This document shows, piece after piece, positions 7,684-16,397 of a stretch of DNA of 26,251 nucleotides; within the stretch, counting starts at the first letter, position 1, and each line of letters starts with the position of its first letter. The translations under genes were made by a program, and so were the position numbers. Source of the stretch: Bacillota bacterium (GTDB lineage Bacteria > Bacillota > Clostridia > Christensenellales > CAG-138). A model generated the notes under the pieces. The model had not been told where the DNA came from, made no database searches, and was given only the letters and a program-made list of their open reading frames with translations. The DNA lies in the NCBI GenBank assembly GCA_023416895.1, contig JAEZGQ010000003.1, forward strand, positions 1-26,251, given 5' to 3'.

Positions 7684-8891
7684 ACCTTCCTGAGCTTCTG
7701 GCTCCGGCCGGAAATCGCGAACGGCTCGAAACGGCACTTCGGTTCGGCGCAGATGCCGTTTACCTTGGCGCAACCCAAATGAGCCTGCGCAACTTCGCGG
7801 ACAATTTTACCATAGAACAGCTTCACGAAGCGTGTGCGCTTGCGCACACGCTTCATAAGCGCGTTTTTGTAACGGTGAACGCCTTTGCGGCTGATAGCGA
7901 CATCGCCTCGCTTCCGGCGCTTCTTCGCGACATCGCATCGGCGGGAGCGGATGCGCTTATTGTAAACGATCCGGGCGTAATCCGCGTAGCAAAAAAGACA
8001 GTGCCGCAGCTATCCCTTCACTTGAGCACGCAGGCAAACACCCTCAACAGCGAAGCGGCGCTTTTTTGGCACGAGCTTGGTGTCAAGCGCATCGTTCTGG
8101 CGCGCGAGCTTTCGCTCCAACAAATTGCATCTATGCGCCAAAAGCTCCCCAAAACGCTGGAGCTTGAAATGTTTGTGCATGGGGCGATGTGCGTATCGTA
8201 CTCGGGGCGCTGCCTTTTGAGCAACTACATCGCCGGACGCGACTCCAACCGTGGCGAATGCGCGCAGCCCTGCCGCTGGACCTACGAACTTCGCGAGCGC
8301 GGCAAAACCGGCGACTGTTTTGCAATCGAGCAGGACGAGCGCGGCACCTATGTGCTCAACGCCAAGGATTTGAACCTCATTCGCCACATTGCCGAAATTG
8401 CACAAACCGGCGTTGAGAGCTTGAAAATCGAAGGCCGCATGAAATCCATCGGCTATGTGGCGACGGTGGTTAATGCCTACCGCATGGCGCTTAACGCGTA
8501 CCAAAAGGGCGAGGCACTTGACGAGCGTGTTGCCGCCGAGCTTGAAAAAGCGAGTCACCGCCCTTATTTTACAGGCTTTGCGTTCGGCAACCCCGGCATT
8601 TTGGGGCAGGAAACCAAAAGCGGCGGCTATGTGGCGGATTCAACCATCTGCGCGGTGGTGCTTTCCTACGATGCGCAGCGGAAAAAAGCCTTCTTAGAGC
8701 AAAGAAACCGCTTTTTTGACGGAGAAACTCTCTCCGTTCTTTCCCCGGGAAATATTGGCCATGCCGTCACGGTAAAAGGCATGTGGGATACGGAGGGCAC
8801 GGCGCTTGCCGCCGCGCCTCACCCACGGCAGAAGATCGTGATTGGCTGCGACGAGCCGCTCAAAGAGGGCGATATTTTAAGGCGTGTATAA
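7680..8891 (+). CDS. U32-family RNA hydroxylase (TrhP-like, former peptidase U32)
   Basis: The product is 403 aa, matching TrhP2/YrrO-type members. It begins with the family signature ELLAPAG and has a TIM-barrel-like pattern with ADAVYLG. Four cysteines (171, 178, 194, 198) in the region CVSYSGRC...GECAQPC match the conserved cysteine set of the family, thought to hold an iron-sulfur cluster. The stretch LKIEGRMKS near 250 is also typical. Characterised members hydroxylate RNA: TrhP makes 5-hydroxyuridine at tRNA position 34 and RlhA acts on 23S rRNA C2501. The mltG-linked position favours TrhP. The ATG overlaps the mltG stop by 4 bases. Older annotation as a collagenase-like protease is likely misleading. 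Confidence 0.9.
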   Translation: MNLPELLAPAGNRERLETALRFGADAVYLGATQMSLRNFADNFTIEQLHEACALAHTLHKRVFVTVNAFAADSDIASLPALLRDIASAGADALIVNDPGVIRVAKKTVPQLSLHLSTQANTLNSEAALFWHELGVKRIVLARELSLQQIASMRQKLPKTLELEMFVHGAMCVSYSGRCLLSNYIAGRDSNRGECAQPCRWTYELRERGKTGDCFAIEQDERGTYVLNAKDLNLIRHIAEIAQTGVESLKIEGRMKSIGYVATVVNAYRMALNAYQKGEALDERVAAELEKASHRPYFTGFAFGNPGILGQETKSGGYVADSTICAVVLSYDAQRKKAFLEQRNRFFDGETLSVLSPGNIGHAVTVKGMWDTEGTALAAAPHPRQKIVIGCDEPLKEGDILRRV

Positions 8892-8961
8892 CACGGGGCG
8901 GGAGGTTTACCACCCTGCACCTTACGCATAACGCGCCTCATCAAGTAGATTCGTAGGTATC

Positions 8962-8996
8962 AGGCGGGAAAACTTCCCGCCTCTTGTTTTTTGTTT
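8962..8996 (+). terminator. Terminator of the RNase J operon
   Basis: A 9-bp stem AGGCGGGAA/TTCCCGCCT (8962-8970 with 8974-8982) and a 3-base loop are followed by CTTGTTTTTTGTTT. It lies 70 bases past the U32 stop and separates the operon from sigK. Confidence 0.88.
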
Positions 8997-9076
8997 CAAC
9001 AAAATTATCGCTCGGACAGACACTTTCCGCCCCCATTTTGCATAAGCTGATACACCGACAAATTGGGGGTGTTAAC

Positions 9077-9775
9077 ATGTTCGACATGTTTTTCCAATTC
9101 CTCAAGGACCTGTTTACGTTCGCCGGCTACCTCAACACCAGCAGCTCTTTCCCGGAACCGCTTTCCCCCGACGAGGAAAAAACCTACATACGACTGCTGA
9201 ATCAGGGCTGCCCTGAAGCCCGCGAAAAGCTGATCGAACACAACCTTAGGTTAGTAGCACACATCGCGAAAAAATACGCTTCACCGCAAAGGGACACCGA
9301 CGACATGATCTCTATTGGCACGGTAGGCCTTATCAAGGCGGTATCCACTTTCAACCCCTGCAAAGGAAGCACGCTTGCCACCTATGCCGCAAGGTGCATC
9401 GAAAACGAAATGCTTATGTCCCTTCGCAGCGATAAAAAACACGGCGCTGACATTTCCATCAACGGCCCCATCGGAAAAGACAAAGATGGCAACGAAATTA
9501 CGCTTGTGGATGTGCTTGGCACGGAGGGTGATTGCATTTTCAACATTGTAGAAATGAACATCGCCTCCGAACGGCTGCGCACGGCAATCAAGGAAGTGTT
9601 AACGCCGCGCGAGCAGGTGGTGATCGTGCTTCGTTACGGGCTCTCGGGAAGGCGCCCTATGACCCAGCGCGACATTGCACAAAAGCTCGGCATTTCTCGT
9701 TCCTACATTTCCCGCCTCGAAAAAAAGGCCATTGCCTGTTTGAACAAGGAGTTTGAACAGACACACGACCTTTGA
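9077..9775 (+). CDS. sigK: RNA polymerase sporulation sigma factor K (pro-sigma-K)
   Basis: The product is 232 aa. Sigma-K directs late mother-cell transcription during sporulation (coat genes, spore maturation). Residues 1-17 are hydrophobic and align in place with the pro-sequence of Bacillus pro-sigma-K; the likely mature protein begins near YLN at 18. Region 2 is at about 50-115, with EHNLRLVAHIAKKY, ISIGTVGLIKA and ATYAARCIENE. Region 4 is at about 173-228, with LTPREQ and the helix-turn-helix QRDIAQKLGISRSYISRLE. The gene is uninterrupted, with no skin-like prophage element. The start is ATG at 9077 with GGGGGT just upstream; an upstream in-frame start would break the pro-sequence. It has its own terminator. 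No convincing sigma-E or sigma-K promoter was found upstream. Confidence 0.95.
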   Translation: MFDMFFQFLKDLFTFAGYLNTSSSFPEPLSPDEEKTYIRLLNQGCPEAREKLIEHNLRLVAHIAKKYASPQRDTDDMISIGTVGLIKAVSTFNPCKGSTLATYAARCIENEMLMSLRSDKKHGADISINGPIGKDKDGNEITLVDVLGTEGDCIFNIVEMNIASERLRTAIKEVLTPREQVVIVLRYGLSGRRPMTQRDIAQKLGISRSYISRLEKKAIACLNKEFEQTHDL

Positions 9776-9802
9776 CTTTGATGTTGCAGCCCAAAAGATA
9801 TG

Positions 9803-9829
9803 AAAATGCGGCTTTTTGCCGCATTTTTT
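9803..9829 (+). terminator. Terminator of sigK
   Basis: Stem AAATGCGGC/GCCGCATTT over a TTTTT loop is followed by more T residues. It lies about 28 bases past the sigK stop. It falls inside the longest reading frame of the next gene, which argues for a later start of that gene. Confidence 0.88.
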
Positions 9830-9856
9830 ATTGGGTTCTGTGTCGGATTTTCTCTA

Positions 9857-9883
9857 TTGTTTTGGCTGGAGTTGCGCTATACT
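9857..9883 (+). promoter_or_regulatory. Possible promoter of the AEC transporter gene
   Basis: TTGTTT (9857-9862) and TATACT (9878-9883) lie 15 bases apart, shorter than ideal. Transcription from about 9890 would leave a short leader before the ATG at 9919. Confidence 0.4.
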
Positions 9884-9918
9884 GTTATGAGATAAAAATG
9901 AAAGAATACCGGGTGTTT

Positions 9919-10848
9919 ATGGATAAACTGTATGGCATTCTTGAAACCGTTCTCCCCATTGTCGCGATGCTTGGCCTCGGTATTTTGTTCAAAAGGCTTC
10001 GCGCGTTTTCCAATGAGGGGGTTGAGGCTCTCAAGGGGCTTGTTTTAAACTTGTGCCTGCCGGCGCTTGTGTTCCGCACGTTTTCCGGCGTTGTTTACAC
10101 ATGGTCCATCGTAGGCGTGGCGCTTACTTTCTTTCTTTTGAACTGCGCCGCCATTGCGCTAAGCTTCGGAATCAAAAAGATTTTCAGCCCAAAGATGTTC
10201 CTTACGCCGTTTCTTTTAACAAGCTACGAGTCGGGCATGATCGGCTTTGCGCTTTTTACGCAGCTTTTCGGGCTTGATAAGCTCTCTAGCATCGCCATGC
10301 TCGATCTTGGGCACGCACCGTTCATGTTCATCGTCTTCAAAACCCTCATCGACAACAGCCGCCGCCATACGCCAACATCCATTGCAAAGGACGTTGTTTC
10401 CTCCCCCATCATTTGGTGTATTGTATTGGGTATTGTAACCGGCGCAACAGGGCTTGGGCAAATGATCGCCAAATCTTCGTGGGGCGGCACGCTCGACGCC
10501 GTGCTTACCTTCGCCGGCGCGCCGACTGCGGCGCTTATCATGTTCGTTGTGGGATATTCGTTTGACATATCGCATCTCAATTTCAAACGCGCGTTTGCCT
10601 TGATGGGCGGGCGTATGGTGGTGCAGGCATTTGTGGCCGTCATTGGCATTTTCATCACGGGCTTTTTGATGCCCGATCATGACCTTTTAAAGTGGGCGTT
10701 TGTGATGATGGCCATTTTGCCGCCCTCCTTCCTTGTTCCCGTATTCATCAAGAATGAAGGCGAAAGTGCCTTCTGTTCGGACTTTCTTTCCTTTTACACG
10801 ATCATCACCATGATGCTGTTCGGCGTGATGGTGGTATTGAACGCATAA
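9919..10848 (+). CDS. AEC (auxin efflux carrier) family transporter
   Basis: The product is 309 aa, usual for bacterial AEC permeases, with about ten membrane segments in two five-helix halves. Family features are the N-terminal LPIVAMLGLGILFKR, then LNLCLPALVFRTFSG, a central cytoplasmic loop near residue 150, and a second half starting near DVVSSPIIWCIVLGI. Relatives export or import malate, malonate or other carboxylates; the substrate here is unknown. The frame is open from 9772, but the sigK terminator and the -10 box lie in that extension, so ATG 9919 is chosen; ATG 9898 is possible. Neither has a strong ribosome-binding site. It is followed by a bidirectional terminator. Confidence 0.88.
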   Translation: MDKLYGILETVLPIVAMLGLGILFKRLRAFSNEGVEALKGLVLNLCLPALVFRTFSGVVYTWSIVGVALTFFLLNCAAIALSFGIKKIFSPKMFLTPFLLTSYESGMIGFALFTQLFGLDKLSSIAMLDLGHAPFMFIVFKTLIDNSRRHTPTSIAKDVVSSPIIWCIVLGIVTGATGLGQMIAKSSWGGTLDAVLTFAGAPTAALIMFVVGYSFDISHLNFKRAFALMGGRMVVQAFVAVIGIFITGFLMPDHDLLKWAFVMMAILPPSFLVPVFIKNEGESAFCSDFLSFYTIITMMLFGVMVVLNA

Positions 10849-10876
10849 CGTATTTTTAAAATTTTCAATGTAAGCA

Positions 10877-10904
10877 AAAGCCGGAAGCGATCGCTTCCGG
10901 CTTT
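10877..10904. terminator. Bidirectional terminator between convergent genes
   Basis: A perfect palindrome of 14 bp per arm (AAAAGCCGGAAGCG-type) is bounded by A and T tracts on both sides. It lies between the AEC transporter (plus) and the amylase gene (minus) and can serve both. Confidence 0.85.
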
Positions 10905-10932
10905 TCTTCATGCAATTTTTAAAGAATCTCGC

Positions 10933-12627
10933 TTATGGCTTAAGTACCGCAATGGCGTACACGGGCAGCGAAAGCGTGCCGCCTTCCACCGCAACCGGCG
11001 TTTCGTTCACCGTCAGATAGCCGCAAAGGGCATAACCTTCGTACGGAGTGCCCATTAATGAAACCTGCGCGGCTTCTGTGCCGATGTTGTACACCAGAAG
11101 GACGGTGCTGTTCTGGTAGGTTCTTGAAACCGCGCACACACCGCCGGAAGTAAGCGCGGACACTTCCTCCGTAACGCCTCGCGCGATTTCCGGGTTTTCA
11201 TTGCGGATTCGTAACGCACGCTTGTAGTAGCTATAAATGGAAGCGGGATCTTCTTGCTGCTCGTCGAGCGCGGCAAACTTTTGTGTTACTTCGTCCGCAC
11301 CCACGGGCGGTCTGGGTGTGCCGGTCAGCGCGGTATCTGACCAGTGCATGGGAAGGCGCTTATTTTCATCCTTATCCCCTTTGCTGTTCATGCCAATCTC
11401 CTCGCCATAATACACGAAAACGCTCCCGTTCATGGTGAGAAGAAGCCCCGCCGCAAGCTTCATTTTGCTCGCATCGTTGATGTACTGTGCGCTGATGCGT
11501 GAGGTATCGTGGTTGCTCAAAAACGGCGCATCGACAAAGTTGGGGTTGACCTCGCCGTAAGCTTGCGCACTCCGCGTGAGAAGAGCCGCAAGCGACGCCC
11601 CCTCGCCACGCTTTATTACAGCCGCTACGTTTCCTGTGGCCTGCGCAAGCGGAAAGTTAAAAAAACTTAAAATACCGCTTTTATAATAGGGCGCAACGCC
11701 GCTTAACGTGGTTTCCCATGCCTCCCCCACAAGATACGCATCGGGCTTGACGCTCAAAACATAGTCGTTGAACCATTGGAGCACCTCGTTGTTCGCTTCC
11801 GGCCTACCCGAAAAATATTCCTTTACCGCATCTAGGCGGAAGCCATCCACGCCTAGCTCAAGCCAAAACGAGGCAGCGCTTTCAAGCTCCCGCCGAACCG
11901 CTTCGTTTTCAAGCGCCAACTCGGGCATTTGATCCCAGAAAATGCCTTCGTAATACCAATCGCTGATGCCCGCTCTATGCCAACCCGTTGCCCCCGCCTT
12001 TTCGGTTGAAAAATGGTAGTACGCAGCATAGGGACACGCTTCAAAATCCGGCTGCTCACCGGAACCGAGATTTTCATAATAGCTGAGCGCCTGCAAAAAC
12101 CATGGGTGTTGCGCGGAAGTATGGTTGAACACAAAGTCAATGATAATTTTGATGCCCCGGTCGTGACATGCGTTTACAAGGCTTTGAAAATCCTCAAGCG
12201 TTCCATACGCGGGGTCGATGCCGTAATAGTCGGTAACATCGTATTTGTGGTAACTTGGCGACGGCATAACGGGCATCAGCCAAATGCCGTTAAAACCAAG
12301 GTCAGCATCCGTCGCGTCGTCGCCGTCGTTTAGGTAATCGAGCTTTTGCGTAACACCGTTAAGGTCGCCCATCCCGTCGCCGTTGCTGTCGTAAAACGAG
12401 CCTACAAAAATTTCGTAATAGTTGCGGTAGTTGTCATTTATGGTATTGAGCGCATGGTTGTAAGGATATTCTGCCGGTGCCGCCGTTTCCACCGCAAGCG
12501 GGCTTGCAGGCGGCGTCACTTCAAGCTGCTCGGGCACTTCCTTCATACACCCTGCAAGGGAAAGAAGAAGTACAATCGCCAATCCGGTAGAAACCATGCG
12601 TTTCGCCAAAGCCACAAACCCTTTCAT
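10933..12627 (-). CDS. Alpha-amylase family (GH13) lipoprotein
   Basis: The product is 564 aa. Residues 1-26 form a lipoprotein signal with lipobox LAGC (Cys27), so it should be tethered outside the membrane. A short Pro/Ala-rich linker leads into a GH13 barrel. A calcium-loop-like DSNGDGMGDLNG lies at 80-91. Conserved region I is DFVFNH (164-169), region II GFRLDAVKE with nucleophile Asp266, region III GEAW with acid/base Glu302, and region IV SNHD with Asp374. A small beta-rich domain ends the protein. It probably cuts alpha-glucan such as starch or maltodextrin; exact specificity is not visible. AAAGGAGG precedes the ATG. It lies 41 bases behind the prepilin peptidase gene and is the last gene of the pilus block. 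Confidence 0.93.
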   Translation of the reverse strand: MKGFVALAKRMVSTGLAIVLLLSLAGCMKEVPEQLEVTPPASPLAVETAAPAEYPYNHALNTINDNYRNYYEIFVGSFYDSNGDGMGDLNGVTQKLDYLNDGDDATDADLGFNGIWLMPVMPSPSYHKYDVTDYYGIDPAYGTLEDFQSLVNACHDRGIKIIIDFVFNHTSAQHPWFLQALSYYENLGSGEQPDFEACPYAAYYHFSTEKAGATGWHRAGISDWYYEGIFWDQMPELALENEAVRRELESAASFWLELGVDGFRLDAVKEYFSGRPEANNEVLQWFNDYVLSVKPDAYLVGEAWETTLSGVAPYYKSGILSFFNFPLAQATGNVAAVIKRGEGASLAALLTRSAQAYGEVNPNFVDAPFLSNHDTSRISAQYINDASKMKLAAGLLLTMNGSVFVYYGEEIGMNSKGDKDENKRLPMHWSDTALTGTPRPPVGADEVTQKFAALDEQQEDPASIYSYYKRALRIRNENPEIARGVTEEVSALTSGGVCAVSRTYQNSTVLLVYNIGTEAAQVSLMGTPYEGYALCGYLTVNETPVAVEGGTLSLPVYAIAVLKP

Positions 12628-12668
12628 GTCCGCCTCCTTTTCGCCTTTCTACGCCAAAGCAGCATTTT

Positions 12669-13460
12669 TCATAGGGATAGCCCGAGCCATGCGTAAATGA
12701 TGTTTGACCCATACAAGAACGCAGCCCATACGCCCGCCGCCAAAAACGGCCCAAAGGGAATGGGTTCCCTGCGCTCTTTTTTGCGGAGAATGTGGATGGG
12801 AAGCATGACAAGCGTACCGATCAGAGCCGCAAATCCTAACGCAAGAAGCGCTTTTTGCCAGCCCAAAATAAGGCCGCATACTGCCATTAACTTTACATCC
12901 CCCCCGCCCATACCGCCTTGGCTTAAAACGCCCAGCAGGAAAAGCGGCACTGAAACGGCAAAAAAGCCGATGACGTTTTGAAGAAGGATTCCTTTTCCCA
13001 TAAGCGCCGCGTAAACGTTCCAAAGGATGCCAACCACCAGCAAGAACAACTGAAACCCGTCGGGAATCTCCTGCGTGCGCCAATCAATAACGCTAAGCGC
13101 GAGAAGCACCGTAGAAAGGCAAAAGCCCACCAGCATCTCCAAGCTAAGGCCGAAGCGAAGTGCGCACAGCACCCACAAAAGGGCGTTTACGCATTCTATC
13201 ACGGGGTAGATTGCGGAAACAGGTGCTTTGCAGCTCTTGCACCGCCCGCCGAGCGCAACATACGAAACTACAGGGATTAGCTCGTGCCATTTGAGCGTAT
13301 GCCCGCAGGAAGTGCAGTGGGACGGCGTTTTTACAAACTCCTCACCGCGCGGCACACGGTAGATCAAAACATTGGCAAAGCTCCCGAACATCAAACCGAA
13401 AATACCCGCAAACAACGGCACAAGCCAAGCTGGCAAAACGGCGAACGATTGAACATCCAT
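12669..13460 (-). CDS. pilD: Prepilin peptidase (A24 family, PilD type)
   Basis: The product is 263 aa. This integral membrane aspartic protease cleaves the leader of type IV prepilins after Gly and N-methylates the new N terminus. It has the zinc-binding double CxxC (Cys49/52 and Cys74/77), the N-terminal GSFANVLIYRVPRGE motif, and the catalytic aspartates Asp126 (DWRTQEIPD) and Asp188 (GGGDVKL). About seven to eight membrane segments are seen. The ATG at 13460 is chosen because GGAG lies 5 bases before it; a GTG at 13481 would add seven residues without a clear site. It processes the five or so prepilins encoded upstream. Confidence 0.95.
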   Translation of the reverse strand: MDVQSFAVLPAWLVPLFAGIFGLMFGSFANVLIYRVPRGEEFVKTPSHCTSCGHTLKWHELIPVVSYVALGGRCKSCKAPVSAIYPVIECVNALLWVLCALRFGLSLEMLVGFCLSTVLLALSVIDWRTQEIPDGFQLFLLVVGILWNVYAALMGKGILLQNVIGFFAVSVPLFLLGVLSQGGMGGGDVKLMAVCGLILGWQKALLALGFAALIGTLVMLPIHILRKKERREPIPFGPFLAAGVWAAFLYGSNIIYAWLGLSL

Positions 13461-13481
13461 AATGGCTCCGTTTCTATGCAC

Positions 13482-13511
13482 GGCAAGCCCCGCCGTATGG
13501 CAGGGCTTGCC
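13482..13511 (-). repeat. Intercistronic stem-loop between VWA gene and pilD
   Basis: A perfect 9-bp inverted repeat GGCAAGCCC/GGGCTTGCC (13482-13490 with 13503-13511) has a 12-base loop. It has no T tail on the minus strand, so it is more likely an RNA-processing or attenuation stem than a terminator. Confidence 0.5.
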
Positions 13512-13534
13512 GAAGGTTTGGTTTAGCTTTTCGC

Positions 13535-16297
13535 TTAATGCCTGTTGGGCGACGAAAGGACTACTTTCACCTTCTGCCCTGTATAGCCGCTTTCGGGATC
13601 GACTTGCTTTTGGTTGTTTGCGGACGTTGTGTAGGTAAGGCCCGCAAAGTAAACATAGAACGAATCTGGCACTTCCGGCGCGTACGGGTTCATAAACTGC
13701 AGCATGATGAAGTACGTTCCGCCCGATTCGGCGCTGTAAGTGCCGCCGGCACCTTGAGTGAGCCCTTGGCTCATGCCCACTACCGTATAGTTGGTAAGCG
13801 CGGCTTGCGAGCTAGCGTTCTTACCGGTTGTGAGCGAGAAAGCAAGGTTGTTGAACTTTGCCTTTGCGGTAAAGGTAAGAATCACCGTAGCGCGGTAATC
13901 CTTGGTATTGTTGACGTTGACCACTTCCACTACGGCGGTTCCGCTGCCCTTGCCGGACTTTAGCGTTACGTCGCTGATGAGGTTGCTGGTCGCAAGCGTG
14001 ATGGAACCCGAGGCTTCAAGGTTGTACGATTGTGTGGCCTTGGTGGTTGTGGATTTTGTATAGGTTGCCGTTTTAATGTTAAGAACGTTGCTCACAAGCG
14101 TGTAAGTCACGACTTTGCTCACAAAACCGTTGGTTTGCGTGGTTTGTGTAACGGTATAGCTGTTGTTTTCTCCCGGCATGATAACGGTTGTAACATCGCC
14201 CGAAGTGCCTTCGGTAAGGGTAACGGCACTCTTGTTCGGTATGTTGAGCGTCAACGTTTCGGGGGAAGACGTATATGCGTAAAGCTCGCGCGTTACGGTT
14301 TCATCGGTCATTGCCACCCAATAGTCGAAGCTGCCGGTGCCTGTATATGTGTAATAGTTGTTGTTATATAAAGTCCGTGTCATTGAAAGGTTGCTCAAAT
14401 TCAAAGATCTTGCCACCCCATCCAACGAGTAATTAATGCTCATAGAGGCCCAGTTATCGCCGTGTCCGTTGATGCTTGCAATCGACCTGCTGGAGGTATC
14501 CTTGCCATTGACGGCGAAAGCGCCAACGCTAGAGTTGGAGTATGAGCCGTTAGAAGGATAGTATCTGAACGACACGGTAAAGGAAGCGGTCCTCTGCTCA
14601 CCTTGTGCAAAATTCAGACCGCCAGCATTTAATTTTGTCCCGTCAAAGTATGCGCTCATTCCCGACAATTCCGAACCGGTTTTGTACGTATAAGCTCCAT
14701 TGTTGACGGACGTTCCATAGCGCAAGAGTGTTGTGTTTGCACCGCTTCCCGTGTAGGTTGCCTGATACTTTTTCGTCGTCGTTTCAAGCATATTGTACGG
14801 GCCTTCCGCGGAGTTCGCCACATTGACACTAAAATCATAATACGGGTTATCCGATGCGGGCGTGAACCATACCTTAGCGTTGGCGCTTGTGCTGTAAACG
14901 CCCTCCTCAAGATCGCTGCCGCTGAGCGCAATGGTATAGCTGAGCTGAATCGGTGCTGAAGCCGTTCCGCTTGTAGAAACACAAGGCAGCACGCTGCCCG
15001 GGATTTTCCACACAAGCTCCCTGGTGCTGTTGTTATAGGTCAGCACGATTTTGGACATTTGCGCGTTGGAGGCACCCGAGTATACGAAGGCGTTCTGGCT
15101 GTTGCTGTAGTTGAAGGTGTACGGCGTGCCCGCAAGCGTGATCGTTGCGGTGCTGCCAAGTGTATAGCCTGTGCCGACCTGATCCGTAATTTTCACATAC
15201 GAGGTTTCAGCGAGTTCAGCGCTTCCCTGGCTCTTGGGGCTTTCTGCAACCGGCTTGACTACCTTAATATCGCGCACGATGTTGATGAGCGCTGTGCCAA
15301 GGCTATCGGTACTGTTAGACGCCGTGTATGCGCCGTCGGCATAGCTGTAAATTAGCTTCTCTCGCACGCTGGTGTTTGCTATGTATTTGGTCGTTGTCTT
15401 TATGGCATTCAGATCGTTGAGCAGGTTGCCGACGCCGGCAATGTTGGTGGCCGTCGGGTTCAGGGTTGCCTGCGACTCGTTGCTGTTGATATCAAAGGAA
15501 ATCGTGTAAATGCCAAGCCCCGCCATGATCGTTTTCAGGTAAGCGGCCTGCATGATCGTCATGGCGATTTTTTTGTTGGTTGTTTCCGTGCCGGAACCGT
15601 CGTTTTTCGCCGTGTATGAGGAACTCGTAGGAATCGCATCGATTTCATCGTAATAGAACGTTGGCGCACCGTCGGAGAGAAGAATGATTACGGGCACAAC
15701 ATCCTCGGCCGCATTTCGGCTAAGTTCATTGTAAGCGGCAGTCAAGCCCGCCTGAATGTTGGTACCGCCATCCGATCCGTTGGAGGGCTTAACATTAATG
15801 CGGTTCCCGCTTGTGGTTTGCGTGGTTGTAAGCGTAAATGCCGTGGTGGAAAGCCCACGCCTGACGCTTGCATCCGTACCGAACGTTACGACGCCCACCT
15901 TGTTGCCGTTTACGCAAAGCGTCTGCACAGCCGAGTTTGCGGCAGCGGCCATATTATTTGCCTTGTTGTCGTCAAGCATACTGTTGGATACGTCCAACAC
16001 AAACATGATGTTGAACTTTCTCGTCTTTTCCTCGGTCACAGTGTACTCGCGGCCAAGTGCGCTGAGCATAACCGTTGCCTCGGGTGTATTTCCCGCGGGG
16101 CTCGTTGCGGTACGTGTTACCCAAACCTGCCCCGGTTCGAGGGCGGGTGGCGTAGCCGTTTCATTGGCAAAGTCCTTATTTGTGACCTCCAAATACTCCG
16201 GCAGTTCCGCAAGGCTCGCCTGCGGCAGCGCGCATACGACAAACAGCGCCGCCAGCAAAAGCGATACTACTTTTATTCCCCTTCTTGTCATCGTCAT
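13535..16297 (-). CDS. Secreted VWA-domain protein, candidate type IV pilus tip adhesin
   Basis: The product is 920 aa from the ATG at 16297, which has AAAGGA 8 bases upstream; two nearby ATGs are alternatives. Residues 1-30 are a Sec signal peptide with likely cleavage after ASLA. A von Willebrand factor A domain follows (about 95-330) with a complete metal site: DVSNS (Asp102, Ser104, Ser106), Thr179 in GGTN, and Asp209 in LLSDG. The remaining roughly 570 residues are Ser/Thr/Asn/Tyr-rich beta-sheet type with few cysteines. There is no LPXTG motif and no C-terminal membrane anchor, so it is not attached by sortase. It lies directly after a PilX/GspK-like minor pilin and before pilD, as pilY1 lies after pilX in Gram-negative tip operons. 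A tip-adhesin role is inferred from this. Confidence 0.85.
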   Translation of the reverse strand: MTMTRRGIKVVSLLLAALFVVCALPQASLAELPEYLEVTNKDFANETATPPALEPGQVWVTRTATSPAGNTPEATVMLSALGREYTVTEEKTRKFNIMFVLDVSNSMLDDNKANNMAAAANSAVQTLCVNGNKVGVVTFGTDASVRRGLSTTAFTLTTTQTTSGNRINVKPSNGSDGGTNIQAGLTAAYNELSRNAAEDVVPVIILLSDGAPTFYYDEIDAIPTSSSYTAKNDGSGTETTNKKIAMTIMQAAYLKTIMAGLGIYTISFDINSNESQATLNPTATNIAGVGNLLNDLNAIKTTTKYIANTSVREKLIYSYADGAYTASNSTDSLGTALINIVRDIKVVKPVAESPKSQGSAELAETSYVKITDQVGTGYTLGSTATITLAGTPYTFNYSNSQNAFVYSGASNAQMSKIVLTYNNSTRELVWKIPGSVLPCVSTSGTASAPIQLSYTIALSGSDLEEGVYSTSANAKVWFTPASDNPYYDFSVNVANSAEGPYNMLETTTKKYQATYTGSGANTTLLRYGTSVNNGAYTYKTGSELSGMSAYFDGTKLNAGGLNFAQGEQRTASFTVSFRYYPSNGSYSNSSVGAFAVNGKDTSSRSIASINGHGDNWASMSINYSLDGVARSLNLSNLSMTRTLYNNNYYTYTGTGSFDYWVAMTDETVTRELYAYTSSPETLTLNIPNKSAVTLTEGTSGDVTTVIMPGENNSYTVTQTTQTNGFVSKVVTYTLVSNVLNIKTATYTKSTTTKATQSYNLEASGSITLATSNLISDVTLKSGKGSGTAVVEVVNVNNTKDYRATVILTFTAKAKFNNLAFSLTTGKNASSQAALTNYTVVGMSQGLTQGAGGTYSAESGGTYFIMLQFMNPYAPEVPDSFYVYFAGLTYTTSANNQKQVDPESGYTGQKVKVVLSSPNRH

Positions 16298-16397
16298 TTT
16301 GCCCATCCTTTCTGTAACAAAAAACAATCGCTGTACTGTTGAACTTTTATGGTATAGAAACCGGCGCAAATCCCCCTGCCGGCACAACTTTCATAAT

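Noticed and set aside
16298..16397. Gap before the VWA gene, considered as a c-di-GMP riboswitch
   Set aside because: It has only a 5-6 bp stem (16360-16383) and lacks the conserved riboswitch core as far as can be judged by eye.
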